Source of the DNA: Symbiodinium sp. CCMP2592
Lineage: Eukaryota > Sar > Dinophyceae > Suessiales > Symbiodiniaceae
Assembly (NCBI GenBank): GCA_905221615.1
Contig: CAJNDT010003791.1
Location: 248,001-312,000, forward strand
Length of the DNA stretch: 64,000 nucleotides
Direction: 5' to 3'
The notes beneath the pieces are model-generated. The model was not told the origin of the DNA. It saw only the letters and a list, made by a program, of their open reading frames with translations, and searched no databases. Of the stretch, positions 13,001-21,562 are shown piece after piece. Numbering within the stretch: position 1 is the stretch's first letter; each line of letters opens with the position of its first letter. Both the position numbers and the translations under genes were made by a program.

Positions 13001-15730
13001 AATTCTACTTATGCCGTTGGATTCCATGTATGTAACCCGATCTGAGTCGGATCGCTGTCTGCCGAGTCTGACCTGTACTGACTATAATTACTGTATGTCT
13101 AATTGGGCCCACTGATTCAATTTCAAACTGTTGTTATTGTCCGAGTTGAGGTTGTCGTTGTGGTTGCCCGCTGCATTGCTGCTTTGTCATTGTCAACCCA
13201 CCCCTGAATGAATTTATGTCGTCTTAGTTGTAAAATCAGTCCTAAAGTAGTACTTAGCGGGAGTTCACAAGTGCACAACGTAGCAATTCCAGCCGGGCTT
13301 GGGAGTTTGACTGCCCGCGTTGAGGCATCTTCCTGACGAAGGGTGGTGTGTTTCTCAGCAGGCAGGACGAGGGCCTCGTCGTCCTGTCTTTGGGTTTCAG
13401 AAAGTACGGGGCGCTGGCTGCGAGAATGCGTGAACACACATCCCAGCATGATCCCCGCACAGCTGCTCGGTCTGACTCTGACTCCGGGGCACTAGCTAAT
13501 TAGGGACCTGGTACCCCGTACTACTCCTTTAACTTTAGGCCTTGATATTTTCCTAGTTGGAACAAGCTTGTATCAGCCTCGACTCATCATTCAGACTATG
13601 ATTCATGGGTACTGTTACTGGATGACTTAGCCATGTAAAATGTAATGTATGTAAAATGTAATCTAATGTGAGTAAAGCTGAGACCTTCTTTACTGTGGAT
13701 CGCGATCCCAGCAACCGATCGCCAATCTGGCTGTTCAACAGCAAGTTTGACAAGTGCGACTGGCTGCGACACCAAGTGAAAGTGATCCACCCGCTGCTCG
13801 TCCCTCCTGATCTCAGGGGATACGGCATCGTTTTGCAGAAAACGGGCCCACCGCAAGAGCTCGTGCCTGCAGCGCTGCGGGCAGGAATCTTCTTGACAGT
13901 GAAGCAGATCAAAGAGTTGCAAGGCCACTACCATTTTGCCATCCCGACAAAGGGATCTGGATCGGGGAAAAAGGGCAATGTGGTGAAGCGCGACCTGGCA
14001 AAGGCGCTTTTGAAGTTCTTCTTTGGGGAGTCCATGGACGAGCGAGAGTCAGAGCGGCTCTTGAGCTCGCTCATGGGCCAGCAATGGGACCGCCAGGGCA
14101 AAGGATCCCCACATGCATCCGAGCTCGTGGCGGCTTTCAAAAGCCTGGATGCAACAGATCAACCGGACTTCTGCAAGTTGGCAGCCGTCGCCGCCGACGA
14201 AGTCAAGCTGAAGGAGTCGCGCGCAGCCCGTGTTGACATGCAGGCAGTCCACGCCTCCCCAGCTTTCGAGACGCCGAGGGTGCTGAGCAAGCTCCTACCT
14301 TACGGTCCCGGCTTCGCCTGTCGGTTCAACCGACACCCGGTACTGAAAAGATACCAATGTTACATCGTCGATGCAGCCAGCGGCTTCTCGTCGACATTAC
14401 TACTGTGACTGTGGCAGTGCTGTGTGCTGTATGAGTTTAGAGTTAAGTTCTGGGCCAAGTCAAGTTTAGGTCTCAGTTAAAGGGCCAGGGCCAAAAGTCT
14501 TTCGATTTGGATTCTACGCTTCAGCTTCTAATTCTAGGCTTCCGGGCTCCCGTCCTGCTTACGGGTTCAATTCAATCATTCATTGTCTTCGGCGCAGCAA
14601 TGCAGTGCACCTGAATATATACCAAACCTTATCATCCCGGACGGCGGTCCGAGCCGCTGCAGCTCGCCGTCTATTTCTACGAGAAATGGAACCACAGTGA
14701 CTGCCTTAAGTAAGCGCATCGGCTAAAATGGGGGAGTTTAGCCCCTTATCGCAATTAAAGGCGCCCCAATTAATGACGACATTCTAAATGCCCGAAGCAA
14801 TTACTGTATAATAGAACCCTGTTACACAAGGATTCCAGTTTGGTCCAGGGATCCAGGACTCCGTAAAGAATCTGGACACCTGAATTCTGAATTAATCTAT
14901 GACCTTACGAAGTTGCTAAAACCCTGAAATCACACTGAAACAACCACTTACCTGATCTGCGCTGCCCCCGGATGCCATCGGCCCAGGTCGGCAGTGGTCT
15001 CATGCGGTCACGTGGCATGGTCCGCGGCGCCAACTTTCGGAAGAGGATGCCCTGAAAGAGTGCGTGGATGCATGCTGGAAGGAGGTTCGTTCCAAACGCG
15101 CTCTTGCTGACTTTCAGACAGAGCCGGGGGCCCGGATTCGATGAATTTGTAATAAAGCCCTGAAGCTGGACGTTTAGGGGTTTGGGCTTAGGCATGACAT
15201 GAAATGCGTTTTCATTTGTTGCAGCTGCCTGTGGCAAATTTGTATTTGTATAATTCATCTCAGACCACAGAATACTGTAGCATGCCTTCTGTCCCGTACA
15301 CTATACGACGTCCTGCGTCCTGAAGTTCATTTTGTTCTACCCCTAACCCGCAATTGTCAAGTTATGCCACTCTCCAGCCAATCAGTGCCGGGGTCTAACC
15401 AAAACCAAGGGCTCATAGGACCTCTGCCGAGTCAGGCCAACGATGCAAGAGATTTCGGACGTGGTGAGCAGCTTCGACAAGGCTACCGGCTACAAGACGC
15501 CTCCGTTCGCAGATCCGAATCCGAGTGCGGCTGGATCCCCTGCTGTCAGCTCTCAAAAGTCAACTTCGGCTATGCAATTCAGCCCTGCTTCGCCTCGTGT
15601 TGCAAAGCCTTCTGAATCTGAAGCTCCCCCGAAGCTGCCTGCAATCAAGTCACGCAAGCAGAGCAAGGGCCCGACAGATGAGCCCATGCCCAAGCGTGCC
15701 CGGGGCCGGGGTCGGGGTCGGGGTGCATGA
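84..15730 (+). CDS. Gene A: large multi-exon protein of unknown function, 5'-partial
   Basis: About 20 plus-strand coding blocks, each without stops and mostly bounded by AG upstream and GT or GC downstream, are read as one gene of roughly 1,290 codons plus missing N-terminus. Several junctions agree in phase: 4,660 to 4,788, 8,007 to 9,256, 9,309 to 9,439, 10,088 to 12,289, and 12,614 to 13,325. Exons have GC-rich, AAG/CTG/CAC-type codon use; introns are AT-richer and contain many in-frame stops. The layout is a mostly helical protein with an acidic Asp/Ala segment (7.7 kb exon), a 217-codon helical exon (9.4 kb), a Lys-rich exon (13.7 kb) and a Ser/Pro-then-Arg/Gly tail. I recognise no catalytic motif. 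It resembles, from memory only, large uncharacterised lineage-expanded dinoflagellate proteins. No start codon is visible, so the gene begins left of the window. Individual exons are listed separately. Confidence 0.6.
986..1045 (+). CDS. Gene A, exon
   Basis: Starts after CTCGCAG and ends before GTTGAA. The frame reads LTTAGCWALGPLPEACAADS. The block is GC-rich against AT-rich surroundings. Confidence 0.4.
1319..1379 (+). CDS. Gene A, exon
   Basis: Starts after CGCCCAG and is followed by GTCAGC. The frame reads VVSNIAALASQVAQPCHAF, with dinoflagellate-like codons. Confidence 0.45.
2674..2853 (+). CDS. Gene A, exon
   Basis: Starts after ACTTGCAG and ends at GTATCA. The frame contains LLQDPRNLGDRHDLDPPTD and later QGMLVPVLQWDKTSSMDLEF. 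The opposite-strand open frame over the same bases is a shadow. Confidence 0.5.
3043..3080 (+). CDS. Gene A, micro-exon
   Basis: A 38-base block between ATGTAG and GTGGGG reads VLAQALNGNLDV. It is short, so the call rests on the splice-like borders and the GC-rich composition. Confidence 0.35.
3284..3354 (+). CDS. Gene A, exon
   Basis: Starts after GATGCAG and ends before GTCAAG. The frame reads QGPREASQWAALSVVAWAL and onward to GQAN. Confidence 0.45.
3601..3664 (+). CDS. Gene A, exon
   Basis: Lies between an acceptor-like TAG and a canonical GTAAGC donor. The frame reads MGKASCGIDVFAVSECYES. The strong donor makes this one of the clearer small exons. Confidence 0.5.
4159..4250 (+). CDS. 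Gene A, exon
   Basis: Starts after CACCCAG and ends near GTCCGC. The preferred frame reads NPPKDYFLCKARAKLCLHHP then KHFALQTFGS, with AAG, CTG, CAC and TTC codons. A second plus frame is also open but has poorer codon use. Confidence 0.45.
4613..4660 (+). CDS. Gene A, micro-exon of 16 codons
   Basis: Bounded by ACTCAG and GTTAGG, exactly 48 bases. Phase 0 reads PQRGRVVPLSERKPYQ and joins in phase with the next exon at 4,788, which supports this frame over the alternative SAAGWFLLAKENPT. Confidence 0.5.
4788..5192 (+). CDS. Gene A, 135-codon exon
   Basis: Starts after GCCTAG in the frame AADEEALPFKTMHILSHELG and runs through HSLWNDVRNSVRRSGLQHCL to an acidic stretch (TDADSADRNEH). The intron begins at GTGGCT. 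This is one of the best-supported exons, with 405 bases open and strong codon bias. The overlapping minus-strand open frames are shadows. Confidence 0.65.
6144..6271 (+). CDS. Gene A, exon
   Basis: Starts after AGCTGCAG and ends before GTGTCA. The frame reads VKTKSWFAALDSMDYLCNNW and then STVLDHALQHFIDAGAAGL, predicted helical. Phase 0 at the start matches the end of the 4,788-5,192 exon. Confidence 0.6.
6467..6532 (+). CDS. Possible additional gene A exon
   Basis: A GC-richer block after CACAAG reads YFGGSGVEASGWHVEIGDRW then GFYISFDLS. The donor is unclear. It would help reconcile the phase between the 6.1-kb and 7.7-kb exons but remains weak. Confidence 0.22.
7702..8007 (+). CDS. Gene A, 102-codon exon with acidic segment
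   Basis: Starts after AATTCAG and ends at CAG|GTGCGA, phase 0 at both ends. It reads GRWSICIPKDASRDDDAGDG, then an Asp/Glu/Ala/Pro-rich low-complexity stretch, then RSELQKLRENFANTMHLCLH. The acidic part is probably a disordered linker. The opposite-strand frames over this block are shadows. Confidence 0.62.
8335..8990 (+). repeat. TTG/GTG-rich triplet microsatellite tract in a gene A intron
   Basis: An impure run of GTT, GTG, CTG and GAT triplets with strong G+T strand bias lies between the 7.7-kb and 9.26-kb exons. It gives open frames on both strands (poly-Val/Leu/Cys or His/Gln-rich) that are repeat artefacts. Confidence 0.8.
9256..9309 (+). CDS. Gene A, 18-codon exon
   Basis: Bounded by CACTGCAG and GTCAGC. 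Phase 0 reads ATVDCVMWLRDSTGETFV, in phase with both neighbouring exons. Confidence 0.55.
9439..10088 (+). CDS. Gene A, 217-codon exon
   Basis: Starts after ATGTGCAG and ends at AA|GTGGCA. The frame reads ASTMKFQATRAAAGWFDVVR, continues through FLEESELVDTFWKLLVELAS and ends near HLVSVARASNLPVSMN. It is long, uninterrupted and strongly codon-biased, and the predicted structure is all-alpha. No family recognised. Antisense open frames of up to 162 codons over it are shadows. Confidence 0.75.
10150..12280. other. Long gene A intron
   Basis: About 2.2 kb of AT-rich sequence with many CTGACAGT-like words, a short GAAT tetranucleotide run near 11,413-11,440 and no convincing coding block. The 92-codon open frame at 11,566-11,844 has no coding-like codon use. 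Confidence 0.6.
12289..12614 (+). CDS. Gene A, 109-codon exon with GC donor
   Basis: Starts after GAGCTCAG with one base of a split codon, matching the two bases left by the 9.4-kb exon. It reads WTRYFYCSTLRRGTEWPQLR, then DDHAKFQKLLAQNSTDPQFK, ending ASIWAG. A GC donor at 12,615 leaves one base, which the exon at 13,325 completes in phase; the GT two codons later would break the frame. This supports a GC-AG intron. Confidence 0.65.
13325..13449 (+). CDS. Gene A, exon
   Basis: Starts after CGTTGAG. The frame reads GIFLTKGGVFLSRQDEGLVV then LSLGFRKYGALAARMREHTS. The donor is unclear: a GA donor after CAT would keep phase 0 for the next exon. Minus-strand open frames here are shadows. Confidence 0.55.
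13683..14366 (+). CDS. Gene A, 228-codon exon
   Basis: Starts after GCTGAG in phase 0 with TFFTVDRDPSNRSPIWLFNS. A Lys/Ser/Gly-rich turn (TKGSGSGKKGNVVKRDLAKA) follows, then a helical part with SMDERESERLLSSLMGQQW, ending near HPVLKRYQCYI. GT at 14,367 and GC at 14,373 both keep phase 0. No catalytic motif recognised. Confidence 0.72.
14663..14709 (+). CDS. Gene A, micro-exon
   Basis: Bounded by CGCTGCAG and a good GTAAGC donor. The frame reads LAVYFYEKWNHSDC. An in-frame stop upstream forces the acceptor to be here or a few bases earlier. Confidence 0.45.
14995..15117 (+). CDS. Gene A, exon
   Basis: Starts after GTCGGCAG. The frame reads WSHAVTWHGPRRQLSEEDAL then KECVDACWKEVRSKRALADF. The donor is not clear. 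A 117-codon minus-strand open frame overlaps it and is judged a shadow. Confidence 0.55.
15436..15730 (+). CDS. Gene A, terminal exon with Ser/Pro-rich region and Arg/Gly tail
   Basis: Acceptor near GAGTCAG; the frame reads MQEISDVVSSFDKATGYKTP, then Ser/Pro/Lys-rich sequence with PKLPAIKSRKQSKG, and ends PKRARGRGRGRGA before TGA at 15,728-15,730. The basic KSRKQSK and KRARGRGRG segments look like a nuclear localisation or RNA-binding tail; that role is inferred. No poly(A) signal is recognisable, as is usual in dinoflagellates. Confidence 0.68.
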
Positions 15731-15791
15731 AGCCCTATGTGATTGATGTTTCAAAGTTAGGGTTTCAAATCTGGGCTCTCCTGATTATCCT

Positions 15792-15914
15792 TACGGTAGA
15801 AGCCAGAGAGTTGGAACATAACTTTAGAAGGATTAGTGCTAGGATCCCTTATACTTTACCTTAAGGGCATGAGGGTAATGATTCTGATGTTCCAGCTTTC
15901 TGGCTTCTACTGTA
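15792..15914. mobile_element. Family F inverted-repeat element (MITE-like)
   Basis: Terminal inverted repeats TACGGTAGAAGCCAGAGAG and its near-complement at the right end, 123 bp. It is the first element after gene A. Further copies lie at 32,793-32,910, 42,451-42,565, 49,921-50,023, 50,279-50,391, 52,028-52,147, 53,099-53,216, 61,425-61,539, 62,125-62,223 and 62,702-62,813. It is the most abundant family in the window, with at least two interior subtypes. Confidence 0.85.
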
Positions 15915-16522
15915 GTCTGTAGTGCGACTGATGTGAAATGTAAATGTGAATCGGCCATCCGGACTCCGACTCCGGCTGCCAGCTCATGTTCCGAGTGCAA
16001 TCCTGGATCTGAGATGTCGAATGAAGGATCGGCGCGGCGCTCGGAGGATTCAAAACATGGGTACTGGGTTGACAGCGGGCCCCACACCAAACCCGCCTCG
16101 GCTTTGTAACTACAGAAGCCTGAGTTCCAGTATGGGCCTTCTGGCCTTCTAATACAAGCCTCAATTTGCCCCTGGGCCTCCTGGGCCTTGTAAGACTAGA
16201 ATCCAAAGCCATGGATCTCAGGGATTTTTGAGATTGGGGGTCCCCCACATGAGGGTCCCCTTAAAGGCTCATGAACTAAGTCTCATGAACCTCCAAGTAG
16301 ACCCTAAACCCTAAACCCATAAAGGGAAGCCCATTATAGAGCCCTATAGGTACCCTTAAAAGGAGTCCCTTATAACCCTAGTTACCAAGTCTCCATCAGG
16401 GATCCTTCTAAGGGCTCTAGATCTCAGGGCGACTAGAGGATTTTAGTATGGAAGCCTTAGGTATCAGGATGGGGGTTTGGAGATATTGATTATGACTATG
16501 TCGAGGATGACAATGCGTGGAT

Positions 16523-16563
<41 letters not shown>

Positions 16564-17438
16564 ATTCATGCACACATATGATCTTATTATATACATGTGT
16601 AGATATCGGATCGCCTCATAACACCTCATACCATGCGAATATATCTATATATATACACACATACACGTATCTACATATGTGTATATATATATATATATAC
16701 ATATCACCGTTATTCAGGCGGCTACAAATACAACCTTGAGCTCTAGCGATTTAGGGCTTATGTTTGACCCAGAAACCCGAAAACTACATTAGACTCCAAA
16801 TCTATTTAGGGGTTCCCTTCAGGGAACTATGAGAGCCCTAGATACGCATTTAAGGTTTAGGGTTTAGGGTTGTTTCTATTTTAGGGCTCAGGGTTCAGGG
16901 TTGTAGGCTTCAGACCTTAGAACCCTGGACCACCCGGGTTTGGGGTTAAGGGTTTAGTCGGACATCAAGTAAACTCACGGCATGGTGGCCAGCTTCGCTA
17001 GCCATTGTGCCTGTGGCTTGATCTCTGAACGCAGACGTCGGATGAATCATGATACCTCAGCCCCTGAAGCATAAGCCCTTAAAAAAGGGCCCATGGCATT
17101 TTTTTAAAAGCATAAACCCTTGAGCCCTCAGCCTTACAGCATCAAGCATTGAGTTGGTTTCCTGCCAAAAAAACCCTTGTTGACACCCTTGGACATCCTG
17201 AAGCCCTGCCACAAAGCCCAACTAGAACCCAGAAACCTCAACCCCAACCCCTAAACTATTAACCGAGGTAGCCTGAAACCTCATAAACCTCGTACAGAAA
17301 CCTTAATTAGGCACCAATATATTTGAAACCTTTAAAGGAAAAACAACCTTTCTTCAAAGGAACTCTATTTTTGAGGCCATTGTCCCTAAACCCTAAACCC
17401 CTAAACCCTAAACCGGAGCATTCAAACGCGGACTTCAG

Positions 17439-17484
17439 GAGCCTGCGGCTGCAGAAGCAGCTGCTGAGCCATCTGCAGAGGCAC
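17439..17484 (+). CDS. Orphan exon-like block, Ala/Glu/Pro-rich
   Basis: After GACTTCAG and before GCCCAT (a GC donor if real). The frame reads EPAAAEAAAEPSAEA. Similar to other Ala/Pro/Glu blocks in the window. The host gene is unknown. Confidence 0.35.
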
Positions 17485-17510
17485 GCCCATTTTTAATTAA
17501 TCTTAAACCC

Positions 17511-17595
17511 TGAGGCTCTAAGGACTCGAATTGTAATGGTTTTGGGCCCAAAAACCATACTATGTAGGGCTTTTGGGCTATTTTGAGCCTTAGGG
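17511..17595. mobile_element. Family K inverted-repeat element
   Basis: Ends pair as GAGGCTCTAAGGACTC with GAGCCTTAGGG, with AAGACCATACTATAT-type interior. Other copies: 17,938-18,026, 39,324-39,419, 44,534-44,615, 52,864-52,952 (reverse), 54,035-54,126, and a split copy at 29,457-29,746. Confidence 0.75.
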
Positions 17596-18064
17596 AAAGG
17601 GTCCATGTACCCCAAAATCGGGTGATGTATGAGGGGTGTGTCGGGCTCGCATAACCCCATAATGCAGAGGTAGTAACATATAGCTACTACTTCTATTCCT
17701 GAGGTCTCCTCGTTTTTATGTTGCTGTAAGATCCGTCCCTACACCCTATTCTAATTATTAAGGCCCCTGTATTAAGCCCATTGTAGACACCCATTTGGGA
17801 CACCCTAAAACCCTAAATCCTACACCCTAAACCCTAAACCCCAATCCTACACCCTAAACTCTAAACCCTAAACCCTTAACCCTCATAGGGCACCCTTATG
17901 GCAAACCCTTTCATCAAGGCGCTTCTGTAGGACCGTTACCCTTAGGCTCTAAGGACTCATATGCCAAGGCTCCCGGGCCCAAAGACCATACTATATAAGG
18001 CTTTTGGGCTATTTTGAGCCGTAGGGTTAAAGAACCTACGTAATTAGTAAGACTTGTGTATTAC

Positions 18065-18165
18065 TTAGAAGCTGCCCCCACCCTGTAATAGTGACTATAA
18101 GGATTATGTTTGGGCCGTATTATATTGCTACTATACCACTAATACAGGGTGGGGGCCCCTTCTAA
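18065..18165. mobile_element. Family G inverted-repeat element
   Basis: TTAGAAGCTGCCCCCACCCT paired with its complement over about 28 bases per arm. Copies at 22,685-22,785 and 23,472-23,582 are very similar, so this is a young family of 101-111 bp. Confidence 0.85.
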
Positions 18166-18561
18166 TGTATTACGGTAAAGATTCACGAAAGGTCCATGTA
18201 CGCAAATAGTAAATACTTAGGCCTTAAAGTAATCCCCATATAGGTGCTTTGGGGTCAAAGTATTTACTGCAGAAAGTGCGACAGCCCTTAAACTCACCAA
18301 AGCCCCAACTACCCATGTTTACGGTTTAAGGCGCAAGCCCTACACAACCGCCAAAATGCCATGAAGCAGTCTGAAACGAATTCGTAGACAGCCCACGCCA
18401 GCCCGTGCAAACCTAATGGGCGTTGACTTGAAAACTCCCAAAGCCTAAACCCTAACCCATCCTAAACCCCCCCAAACCCCTACTAAAACCTAAACCCCTA
18501 AAGGCCTAAGCCCCTAAACCCAAACCCCCTACCGGAAACCCGAAGAGCCTTGAGATTGCAG

Positions 18562-18632
18562 GCGCCTGGAGCGCCGGAGCTCACAGAGAGTGTCACCGAG
18601 GTCGGCAGCCGGGAGGGCGAATCGTTCTGCGG
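18562..18632 (+). CDS. Orphan exon-like block
   Basis: After GATTGCAG and before GTTTAG. The frame reads APGAPELTESVTEVGSREGE then SFC. It has strong codon bias compared with the AT-rich flanks. Confidence 0.42.
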
Positions 18633-19164
18633 GTTTAGGGTCTTACGGTTCAGGGTTTAGGGGTTTAGGGTTTGGAGTTCAGGGTGTACCTGAAATTACC
18701 GCAACCTGCGTTTCTGTGGGTTCTTACATTAAACCGGAATAATTTTCTAGGATTTTAGGGACCCTACGAAAAGGTAAGTTTTGGTTGTTGCAGCGGAATT
18801 TAGGGTGTGCTTGGAGGGACATGGGATCTAGTAAGTAGAGATATCACTACAATAGGTGGCGCTACTATTAGCTAGTGTAAGTATTCACAAGTCCTGTTAC
18901 ATGATTTACAAGCCTAGTTTCTAAGTCCCATGAACGTCCAAGTAGTGGTTAGGGTTTAGGACTTGGGTGGCGTAGGGATGTTACATATTGTTTTGTTCCG
19001 TCTTCACAGGGGCTATCTAGTGCTTGAAGATGTGGCAATGGCGCGCTGAATTCTGCAACCTTAGGTTTCTTCGGGGTTCTTAGGGGTTCAGGGTTTGGGG
19101 TTTAGGGGTTAGGGCAAGGTTTAGGGCTTCGGGCATAGGGTTGTTGCGTGCTTAGGGCTTGGGG

Positions 19165-19258
19165 CTGCGAGCTCTTTAGGGTTTTAGGGTTTAGGGTTTT
19201 GGGTTTTAGGGTTTTAGGGTTTAGGGTTTTAGGGTTTAGGGTTTAGGGTTTAGGGTTT
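19165..19258 (+). repeat. Degenerate TTTAGGG array
   Basis: About a dozen tandem TTTAGGG/TTTTAGGG units. Other sizeable arrays: 45,858-45,975 (CCCTAAA orientation), 60,193-60,224, 60,696-60,765 and 61,679-61,765. They are interstitial; no window end is a telomere. Confidence 0.85.
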
Positions 19259-19435
19259 TGCTGCCCTCCGGTTCCATTGAGGTTTTGAAGTTTTAGTCAT
19301 CGGGGGGCTTGAACCCAAACCCAAAAAGCCCAAACCGTAAACCATAGTCTCAAGTCTCAAGTTCCTAAACCTTAGCCCCAGACTATAAAACCCTTTGGTA
19401 CCTTTAAATCCGAATCCGAAACCTCTAAGGACCCC

Positions 19436-19572
19436 TACTTGGAGGGTCGGGGGACTTAACAAGTAGTTATTTTATAGACTTATAAGTATCATAACCCCAA
19501 TGAGGATCCCTGTTAGGGTACTTATAAGTCTACTTACTACCTACTAACTAAGTCTCCCGACCCTCCAAGTAC
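19436..19572. mobile_element. Family B inverted-repeat element
   Basis: TACTTGGAGGGTCGGGGGAC at the left, with the complement at the right. Other copies: 24,250-24,359, 27,049-27,186 (nested), 31,405-31,532, 45,000-45,125, 49,391-49,505 and 60,362-60,479. More decayed pieces lie near 18.83, 19.76, 42.65 and 50.05 kb. Confidence 0.85.
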
Positions 19573-19630
19573 TGGGAGCCCAGCCCTGAAAGCCTGAAAG
19601 AAAGCCTGAGCTGCAGGTTTATGGGACTAG

Positions 19631-19739
19631 CCCAAAGGCTCCATGTACCTTGATAATCTATACTTAAGCCTTAAAGGGGTCGCTATATAGGTACTTTAAG
19701 GCCTGAGTATATACTATATGGGTACATGGAGCCTTAGGG
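19631..19739. mobile_element. Family A inverted-repeat element
   Basis: CCCAAAGGCTCCATGTACC paired with GGTACATGGAGCCTTAGGG. Other copies: 26,968-27,256 (interrupted), 36,522-36,620, 38,549-38,646, 55,965-56,073 and 57,718-57,824. Partial copies lie near 18.19, 22.15, 26.88 and 43.98 kb. Confidence 0.85.
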
Positions 19740-20177
19740 TAGGTAGCTGGAGTTCTAATTCATCATGAGACTAGCTACGTTGTGTATAACGCCAGTTCCT
19801 ATGTCCCATGAACTCCAAGTAGGGTGAGGGTTTAGGAGCAACTAGAGAGGGCTGTCTATATGGTTTGCTAGTTTGAGGCCTACTTACGAGGGTTTCTATA
19901 AGGGTTAATTACTATCAGGGTGTTGCGGGGTTATAGTACAGGGGACTTTTCAAAGAGAGCAGAGGGTTTCTATTGTGATGGGACTTCGTTGGTTTTGCAG
20001 GGCTTGTTTTAAGGCGCCTTAACAAACAGAATAAAGCTTCAGGGTACCTTACTATATGGAAAAAATGAGGGGATGCTGCTACCCAAGATAAGCCGCTAAG
20101 CAACCCCCGAAGTTTTTGGTAGGGGAAGATAAAGGCCCTAAACCCTTAGCCCTCAACCCTGAACTCGCAAAGCCAAG

Positions 20178-20277
20178 TCCTGGGAGTGGATGCCTTGGCG
20201 ACGGATCCTCTCCGAAGAGCAGTCTCGTCGCTCGCACAAACGCCGTGACATGTCGGACATCGTGGCCGAAGACTCAG
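20178..20277 (+). CDS. Orphan exon-like block, basic
   Basis: Begins after GCCAAG and ends at CTCAG|GTTTGT. The frame reads SWEWMPWRRILSEEQSRRSH then KRRDMSDIVAEDS, with typical exon codons. An 82-codon open frame overlaps it in another frame but has poorer codon use. No family recognised. Confidence 0.45.
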
Positions 20278-20980
20278 GTTTGTGCAGCGAAGACCAAGAA
20301 ATGTCCGGCTGACCTCACAGGATCTGGACGCCTCTGTCTGTCAGAGCCGATGGCTGCGCCATGACTTCTGCGGGTCGTTTGAACTCTTAGATGGCTTATG
20401 TCCACATTGTCCTATTTTACTATGAAGAGCGTCTCGGTTCCATCTAGATCCGGGTCAATACTGTTAGGATAACTATTAATACCTTTCCGACAATTCTTGA
20501 AGGCTCGTAGTCATAGTTATTGTACATAGTTGTTTCAAAAACCCTGCTCCAATGATTAATTAAGGCAGTTTGGATCCCAAAAAAGCATGTTTGGCACATG
20601 CGGGATAGGTGGGGAAGCTTGAGTTCATTCTCTGCATGCGACAATGCTACAGCTGTTCTTGGCACGTTCGCGTCTAACATAAGGGCCTTACTAGTTTGAA
20701 TAGGGTTTTGGGGCCCGTTATGCTATAAATAGATATGACAATCATAATAAGGACCCCCCGAAACAAGCTGCGACGAGTCTCCAATAATCTTGGACTTACG
20801 ACTTTCAATCCGTTACAGAACCGATACAAGCCCGAATGATAAGCATAGAAAACCTTAAACCCTGCCTTAAACCCTAAACCGTGGGTACGGACGATGTGGG
20901 ATGCCCTAGGAGCCCGAGTCCTTTGGTAGAGTTTTTGGGAACCCCAAGCCGTGGCACGAAACTTGGATTCCTTGACATTA

Positions 20981-21165
20981 GGAACCCCAAAAAGCACATA
21001 AGCAAAAGCATATTGTAGGGATATCCCTACCTGATTCGGCTTCATTATGAGGCGGTTTATCTGGGACATCCCTATCCTAATTTTTGCTTAAACCCTAGAC
21101 CCTAATCCCTAATCCCTAACGTGGGGCCCTATCCTAATTTTTGCTTATGTGCTTTTGGGGGGCCC
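20981..21165. mobile_element. Family D inverted-repeat element interrupted by telomere-type sequence
   Basis: GGAACCCCAAAAAGCACATA paired with a TATGTGCTTTTGGGG-type right end. A 36-bp CCCTAAT-rich insert (21,091-21,126) is flanked by 21-bp direct copies at 21,070-21,090 and 21,127-21,147. Other D copies: 28,444-28,570, 49,078-49,304 (contains a nested element) and 60,585-60,695 (right end lost at a CCCTAAA run). Confidence 0.8.
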
Positions 21166-21290
21166 TATGACAGGCGCCGGTCACCGAGCCTGAGGCCCGT
21201 TTAGGTTTAATATAGGGGCCTGAACAATTACGTAGGGTTCCTTTTAAAGGGATCCTTAAAGGGGTCTATAAGGGAGCTATACTAGGGTTC

Positions 21291-21393
21291 TATATTAGGG
21301 GCCTTCATGATTACCTATACTGTTTTGGGGCTTCCTTATTATAATTAGAGTAGAATGGGCCCAAAACCCTATTCTAATTATTAAGGCGTCTAT
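21291..21393. mobile_element. Family S inverted-repeat element
   Basis: TTAGGGGCCTTCATGATTACC paired loosely with TTATTAAGGC-type right ends, around a GGGCCCAAAACCCTATT interior. Related copies lie at 22,283-22,391, 33,662-33,778, 49,627-49,755 (contains a TA run) and 51,193-51,318. Confidence 0.65.
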
Positions 21394-21414
21394 AGTAGGT
21401 TTAGGGCTTGAGCT

Positions 21415-21562
<148 letters not shown>

